Assembly: GCA_029204225.1 (NCBI GenBank)
Contig: CM055100.1
Coordinates: forward strand, 56,029,628-56,093,627
Length of the DNA stretch: 64,000 nucleotides
From: Diphasiastrum complanatum
Lineage: Eukaryota; Streptophyta; Lycopodiopsida; Lycopodiales; Lycopodiaceae
Direction: 5' to 3'
Shown here: positions 59,421-64,000 of the stretch, piece after piece
Layout: each line of letters starts with the position of its first letter
How positions within the stretch are numbered: the stretch's first letter is position 1
The notes under the pieces: model-generated
The model's database searches: none
Seen by the model: the letters and a program-made list of their open reading frames with translations, nothing else
What the model was told of the DNA's origin: nothing
Program-made: the position numbers and the translations under genes

Positions 59421-60320
59421 TTCATGGTTTGGACCATTTTTCCTTCTCTGGACATTCAATTGCCTCCTTGAATGTTTTTGGTTCTCCACTGAATCCACAA
59501 AACTCTTCTGATGTAGAAGCTGAGCTGTCTGGCACAAATATTGCTGGCGCTCTTCGTTCTCTTGTCAACCTTCTAGGAGATCCTCCTGGAACTGCAATGT
59601 TCTTGTCTTTATTTGCTATGCTAGGTCTGGAACCATTTCAGTTTACAGGTATTGTAGCAGTAGGATGGCTTGCAAATCTTTCTTTGTCTGATTCATCACT
59701 CGAATGAGGTGCGACTCGAACATCTTCATCTGAGTGTTTGTCCTCTGCTCCCTCTATCACGGTTGGTAGATCATAGTACTGTCTTCCAAGGACTTCATAA
59801 CTAATAGGATCGTCATTGGCCATTGTTTTGTTCTCATCAAATTTGACATCTCTGATTGTCTTCACTGTGTTTGTCTCTGGCATATAGACTCTGTAGTATG
59901 ACGAATGATTGTCATATCCTACAAGATATCCTTGTTTCGCTTTCTCATCAAACTTCTTTCGAAGCTTATCAAGAACATGTGCATATGCTGCACATCCAAA
60001 GATTCAAATGTGAGTCAGATTGGGTTTTCTACCCCACCATAATTCGTGTGGTGTCATGTGAGGAACGCCAGATTTTCTTGTCCTGTTCTGAATGTAAGTA
60101 GTTGTAGCTATTGCTTCAGCCCACAGCACTCTTGGAGCCTTCGAATAGGCCATCACGCACCTGGCAGCTTCCATTAGAGTTTTATTCTTTCTTTCTGCAA
60201 CATTGTTGTGCTGCGATGTGTAAGATGTAGTTCTTCTGTGAATGATTTTACGATCATTGCAGAAGTTAGTGAATCAATTTGAGATGTATTCTCCATCTTG
60301 CTCTGTTCTGGTTTGCTTCA
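59421..60320 (-). pseudogene. copia integrase C-terminal part and linker (copy D)
   Basis: Minus text includes the integrase tail AYAHVLDKLRKKFDEKAKQG, the block at 59883-59638 (MPETNTVKTIRDVKFDENKT, YDLPTVIEGAED) and a linker rich in Ser, Asp and Glu typical of the stretch between integrase and RT. Upstream of it near 60110-60240 is degenerate core text equivalent to RTSYTSQHNNVAERKNKTLM, with the catalytic Glu region recognisable. Confidence 0.75.
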
Positions 60321-60327
60321 CCTTACT

Positions 60328-60751
60328 TCATGTGCATCTTTCTGTCCAATTCACATAGTCTGTGAATTTGTCAAAAGCTTTTGATTTATTGTGAATAAAG
60401 TATACTCTGGCAAATTTACTGTAATTATTAATAAAGGTTATATAATACTTTGAGCCTCCTATTGAGATCACGTTGAAAGGTCCACAAATGTCAAAATGCA
60501 CCAACTCCGGAATCTTGGTCGTTTGGTAGGAGTCCTTGACAAAGGGAGCATGTGACATCTAAGCCCTTCAAACATGCATCACAGGTCATCGAACTGGTTG
60601 CATTCAAGATGCTCACCCCTGTGATTGCTCCATGATGGCTTGCTTGATATAGTGCCATTGAATTCATGTGGCATAGTCTCCTATGCCATAGAGTATCTGG
60701 CGAATCGTCATGAGTCTGATGCACTTGATCTGTAGGTAGGCATACCTTCAA
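60328..60751 (-). pseudogene. copia GAG_pre-integrase and integrase start (copy D)
   Basis: TLWHRRLCHMNSMALYQASH and CDACLKG form the HHCC zinc region, followed after a frameshift near 60540 by LVHFDICGPFNVISIGGSKY and FINNYSKFARVYFIHNKSKA, the integrase core start with its first catalytic Asp. It directly abuts the truncated gag at 60769. Confidence 0.85.
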
Positions 60752-60768
60752 GTGATTTTACCATCTCA

Positions 60769-61122
60769 CTACAAGTTTGTCAACTGATCTTCGATCAGCA
60801 TGATCTGACTGCGTGATTTTTTCTGAAATCTTGTGAGTAATGTATCCCATATCTCTTTTGCTTTAGAGATTGTAGCCAGGTCAAGAGTTAGGCTATCCTC
60901 GATGGATGAAGATAACATGGCTACTGCCTTGTCATTCTCCTCCCTCCATTCACGTAGCTCCTTTCCTATTGTTGTAGGCATCTCCTCGGTGCCATCTACC
61001 CAGGGGAATAATCCTTCTCCTGTTAGTATCAGCAAGATCTTAACCTTCCATGCTAGGAAGTTAGATTCTGATGAATCGAGGATTGTACAAATCTTGGATT
61101 GTATGCTGCTTATTGAAGCCAT
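60769..61122 (-). pseudogene. copia gag, N-terminal part only (copy D)
   Basis: Starts at ATG 61122, about 100 bases after the primer site: MASISSIQSKICTILDSSES, NFLAWKVKILLIL, AVAMLSSSIEDSLTLDLATI, KEIWDTLLTRFQKKS. The frame stops at 60769 after DQLTNL. The rest of gag, the zinc knuckle and the protease are deleted, and pre-integrase follows at once. Confidence 0.88.
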
Positions 61123-61234
61123 TGTTGTGAATTGTGTTCTCGTTTGTTGATGGTTCTTTGTTTGAATGCTTAGCCTCCTGGATCTGATAGCTTTTAGGCT
61201 ATGTCAGACTATGATAGGGTGGCTCTAATACCAC

Positions 61235-62291
61235 TGATGCGATGAAACATTGAACACAAATTGCAAATATCAACCAGGCTCTGTAACGAAACAAAACCAA
61301 ACGAAACAAAACTGGACAAAACGAAGCGAAGCGAAACTTGAGTGAGCTCTGATATTGACACTGCTGAAGCGAAATCAAATTAATCGTAAATGAAATGAAT
61401 TTGGATAGATTTCAGATATGATTGCTGGTCATTGCCTGCTATATCATTCCTACAATTCTTCAGAAAGTAGACAAACACTGATGATCTACGTTATAGATTA
61501 ATACAACATTCAACAAAATTGAACCAATGTGTGAAGTTGACAAAACAAGTGAATGAGATAACAAGCGATAGCAGACAGTAGTTCATTCAAGATCAAATAA
61601 AATTGAGAGTGATATGTGCGTGATAGCTACAGTATCATCTATTGATCCTCTTGATTTTGAGCGTTGTATGACAGATCCACACAACGCATTGGCGTGAGAG
61701 AAAATAGTGTTTTCTCACGAGTAGCATCTCACTTACTAGCGGACTTCTTGGATCTCTGTAGATCCTGTTTACAAAATTGTCTTGCTCATAGACGGACTTC
61801 TATTATATGTTTTCTATCTGCTATTGTATGTATATTATACATATAGTAATTACATACATTCAGAGTAGCATATCTGATTAGATAGATTAAACAATCTATA
61901 ACTAATCACAGATTACAAGAGAGGTGGGTTAGACACGTCCTAACGTCCTTTCACTGACGTCATCAAATCATACTAGGATTTTTGTACTTCATGGTACTTG
62001 CATGATCTTCCTAATCCTTTGGAGCGTGAAGATAAAAAAGTGTCACACAAATTTTCGTGTCGCTTTGAGTCGTTTGACTTTCGCGTCGTCTGACTTTCTC
62101 CAATTGTATCACAAATACTTTTCTTTCGTGAACATTTCGCGTTCGTGTCTTTTCGTCAGGATGTCCGCAAACATTTTTACTTTGTGTCTTTTTGTCAAGA
62201 TGCTCACAAACATTTTTGCTTTGTGTCTTTTCGTCAAACTGAGGGCTAAAAGCTAGCAAAGTTTTGAAAACAGAAACGTTTTGTTTCTTCA
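61235..62291 (-). repeat. 5' LTR of copia copy D
   Basis: 1057 bp with TG...CA ends on the minus strand. Phrases such as GATCTCTGTAGATCCTG and GAGAGGTGGGTTAG occur at the same relative places as in 56859-57917. Contains repeats of GAACATTTCGCTTCGTGTCTTT type near 62130-62230. Confidence 0.93.
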
Positions 62292-62296
62292 AAGAC

Positions 62297-62768
62297 CAAG
62301 AGGAAAAACCCCTAAGATGAGGATAGAAAAACACAACAGAAGACACTATGGAGCAAAACCACCCAACCAAACCTAGATCAATCCTGGATCTAGCCCCCAA
62401 GCCATGTCATGTGATAGCAAGAGGAGAAGAGCTCAATTGGTAACCTAAACCAAGTTGTCGATGGGATAATCTCTACCTTAATATACAGAGAGTAGATTCA
62501 TATTCATGAACCCATGCAATTCCCATGCAGGTCAACTATAAGTAGGTCACCTCTCTTCATCATGCAATCCTCCTACCTATATCTGTCACACGTACATGCA
62601 CTACTCCATATGTCTCAATTAGAGTGTCTGGATCCTCTCAAGGTAATAAGTCACAAACAAGCCTCGAGATGGAATTAAATCTCGGTGTGACCAATAATCT
62701 CGCACACTGGAGGGCCAGTTTACCATATTAGGACTATTCCATGTTCTTAGCTGAATATGGTCGTAACA
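62297..62768 (-). repeat. 3' LTR of a chromodomain gypsy element, cut by copia D
   Basis: Minus strand: a purine tract (AAGAGAGGAAGAA) then TGTTACGACCATATTC starting at 62768. The LTR runs to 62297, is interrupted by copia D, and finishes at 56858-56850 with GTCTTTACA. The solo LTR at 12112-12575 shows the same end without interruption (GGGTCTTTACA). Confidence 0.85.
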
Positions 62769-64000
62769 TTCTTCCTCTCTTAAACTGGTTTTGTCCTCAT
62801 AACGGAAAAAGAAGACATGAAATTATTTGTTAAGCTTCCAAGTCTTACCCAGGAATCATTATTCTTAGTCTGATCTTTCCATCTAAATAAGTACTCAAAG
62901 ATGCAACAATTCTTCAATTGCTTGCCTCTACTCAGGAGTACTAACTCAAATCCTAAAGATACACTAAGCTATAAATCTTCCAAATGGGCTGATCTTCTCC
63001 AAATAAAAGTTCATCACCTTCATGTATTCCAAATTACATGAAATACTGGGTGAATCAGCTTCTTTATTTCAGAGATCGAGTCCAAAAGCTAAAGAAATTT
63101 CATTTTAATCATAGTCTAAAATCTGTCCACAATTTCTTGCAAATAATACTTGGTACAAATATTCTTCAAATATCCAAATATTCTAAAATACAACATTTCA
63201 ATCAATCAAAATCTCTAGGAGATCCATCAAGTCTTAGACAATTATAACCCAATCCAGAGTACTACAGTTACTCTAATGAGTTAATAGCCCCATTTCTAGC
63301 ATCACATGCAAGAAATCAGCAATTTATCTGTATCTCAATAGTTTCATCAGTCTCCTATAATTTGGAGATCTAGACTGAACTTCATACACAAGCTTTTATA
63401 TAATACAATCTGTAGTAGAACACAATCCACTAAAGTAAGCAAAATTCTCGATAAGCAAAAACAATTTACTTTACGAGAAATACTTGTGAGATCCATAGGA
63501 CTCAATAAAAAAACTGGAATAAAGAGATTTAGATCTCCAAAACACATATCTAAACTCAGCTCAATCAATAGATTAGAAGTCATACACTCATAATAACTAA
63601 GTATGTGTTTATAACTCATCAATCACAAACAGTTAGATTCTTATGATTCTTCAATCATAATTCACTGGAATCTAATCCCATAATCATTAAAGAACACTGG
63701 GGTGTATGTCCAACCAACTCAACTGAATTTAAAAAATTTAGTTACTATTCTTGAAACCATTATGACTCGGTATCCAATCGAGCTCTTTGAGATACAAACA
63801 CTAATGTATTGAGTCTATTTCCCAATTGAGAAATACACACCCAAGAACTCCGCAAATCCTATGCACACAATTTTTCCTGATGAATCCAAATGACTCAATT
63901 ATGTGCCTTACCAGCAATACACACAAAACAAACATTTTTTGGTGAATTCTCTGCACACTGTCCGTTTTACAAATTAACTTCCACAGGTGTAAACCAACTA
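62769..64000 (-). pseudogene. Chromovirus pol end: integrase tail and chromodomain
   Basis: On the minus strand, CFGDLNLFIPV near 63540 fits the integrase region before the C-terminal barrel, IHPVFHV near 63045 fits the motif before the chromodomain, and KQLKNCCIFEYLFRWKDQTK then NNDSWV (about 62925-62845) is a degenerate chromodomain with the YLVKWKG-type core. Chromodomains direct chromovirus integration to particular chromatin. Several shifts and stops. The element continues beyond the window edge. Confidence 0.68.

Larger units (their letters stand above)
56859..62291 (-). mobile_element. Structurally complete Ty1/copia element (copy D)
   Basis: 5433 bp flanked by a perfect 5-bp duplication AAGAC at 56854-56858 and 62292-62296. 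The 5' LTR is 62291-61235 (1057 bp, TGAAGAAAC...CGCATCA), the 3' LTR 57917-56859 (1059 bp). The primer site TGGTATTAGAGC is at 61233-61222, one base inside the 5' LTR. The polypurine tract TTTGAGAGGGAGC lies just above 57917. The internal order on the minus strand is gag, integrase, RT, RNase H. The gag C-terminus, zinc knuckle and protease are missing, so the element is not autonomous despite intact ends. Confidence 0.95.

Overview
The window is nuclear DNA of a land plant with a large, repeat-rich genome. Two host genes are clear: an intronless PLS-type pentatricopeptide repeat (PPR) gene at about 17.4-19.2 kb (+), and a 12-exon XAP5 CIRCADIAN TIMEKEEPER (XCT/FAM50) gene at 34.8-44.8 kb (-). 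Almost everything else is transposon DNA in various states of decay. Very regular PPR modules, a 6.6-kb first intron and this repeat mix would suit a fern or other non-flowering vascular plant, but that placement is a weak inference.

Layout. 0-7.2 kb: two broken Ty1/copia copies of one family in opposite orientations. 8.6-13.4 kb: a decayed CACTA (En/Spm) transposase on the + strand, interrupted by a minus-strand gypsy-type gag and by a solo chromovirus LTR. 13.7-14.3 kb: three copies of a ~184-bp tandem repeat. 15.1-16.5 kb: a non-LTR reverse transcriptase pseudogene. 17.4-19.2 kb: the PPR gene. 19.3-20.1 kb: an open exon-like frame split by a hAT-type MITE with an 8-bp target duplication. 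23.9-26.4 kb: another decayed copia (-). 27.5-30.9 kb: a copia gag-pol interrupted by a third copy of the first copia family.

34.8-44.8 kb: the complete XCT gene. Its first intron holds a TRIM-like element, a gypsy gag/protease fragment, a MITE-like foldback and a 394-bp TRIM whose LTRs contain a tRNA-like unit with pol III box A and box B. 46.0-56.2 kb: a Ty3/gypsy array (-) with two ~2.8-kb LTR copies, a gag-side internal piece and a pol remnant. 56.86-62.29 kb: a structurally complete Ty1/copia element (-) with ~1.06-kb LTRs and target duplication AAGAC, sitting inside the LTR of a chromodomain-bearing gypsy element. The solo LTR at 12.1-12.6 kb supplies the uninterrupted version of that site.

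The most unusual item is the small TRIM at 42403-42796: perfect 5-bp target duplication, initiator-Met primer site, no coding capacity, and tRNA-like sequence in both LTRs. It recalls Cassandra elements, which carry 5S rRNA sequence in their LTRs. Exon boundaries of XCT were placed by hand from GT/AG sites, frame continuity and known conservation of the family; no alignment or database search was run.
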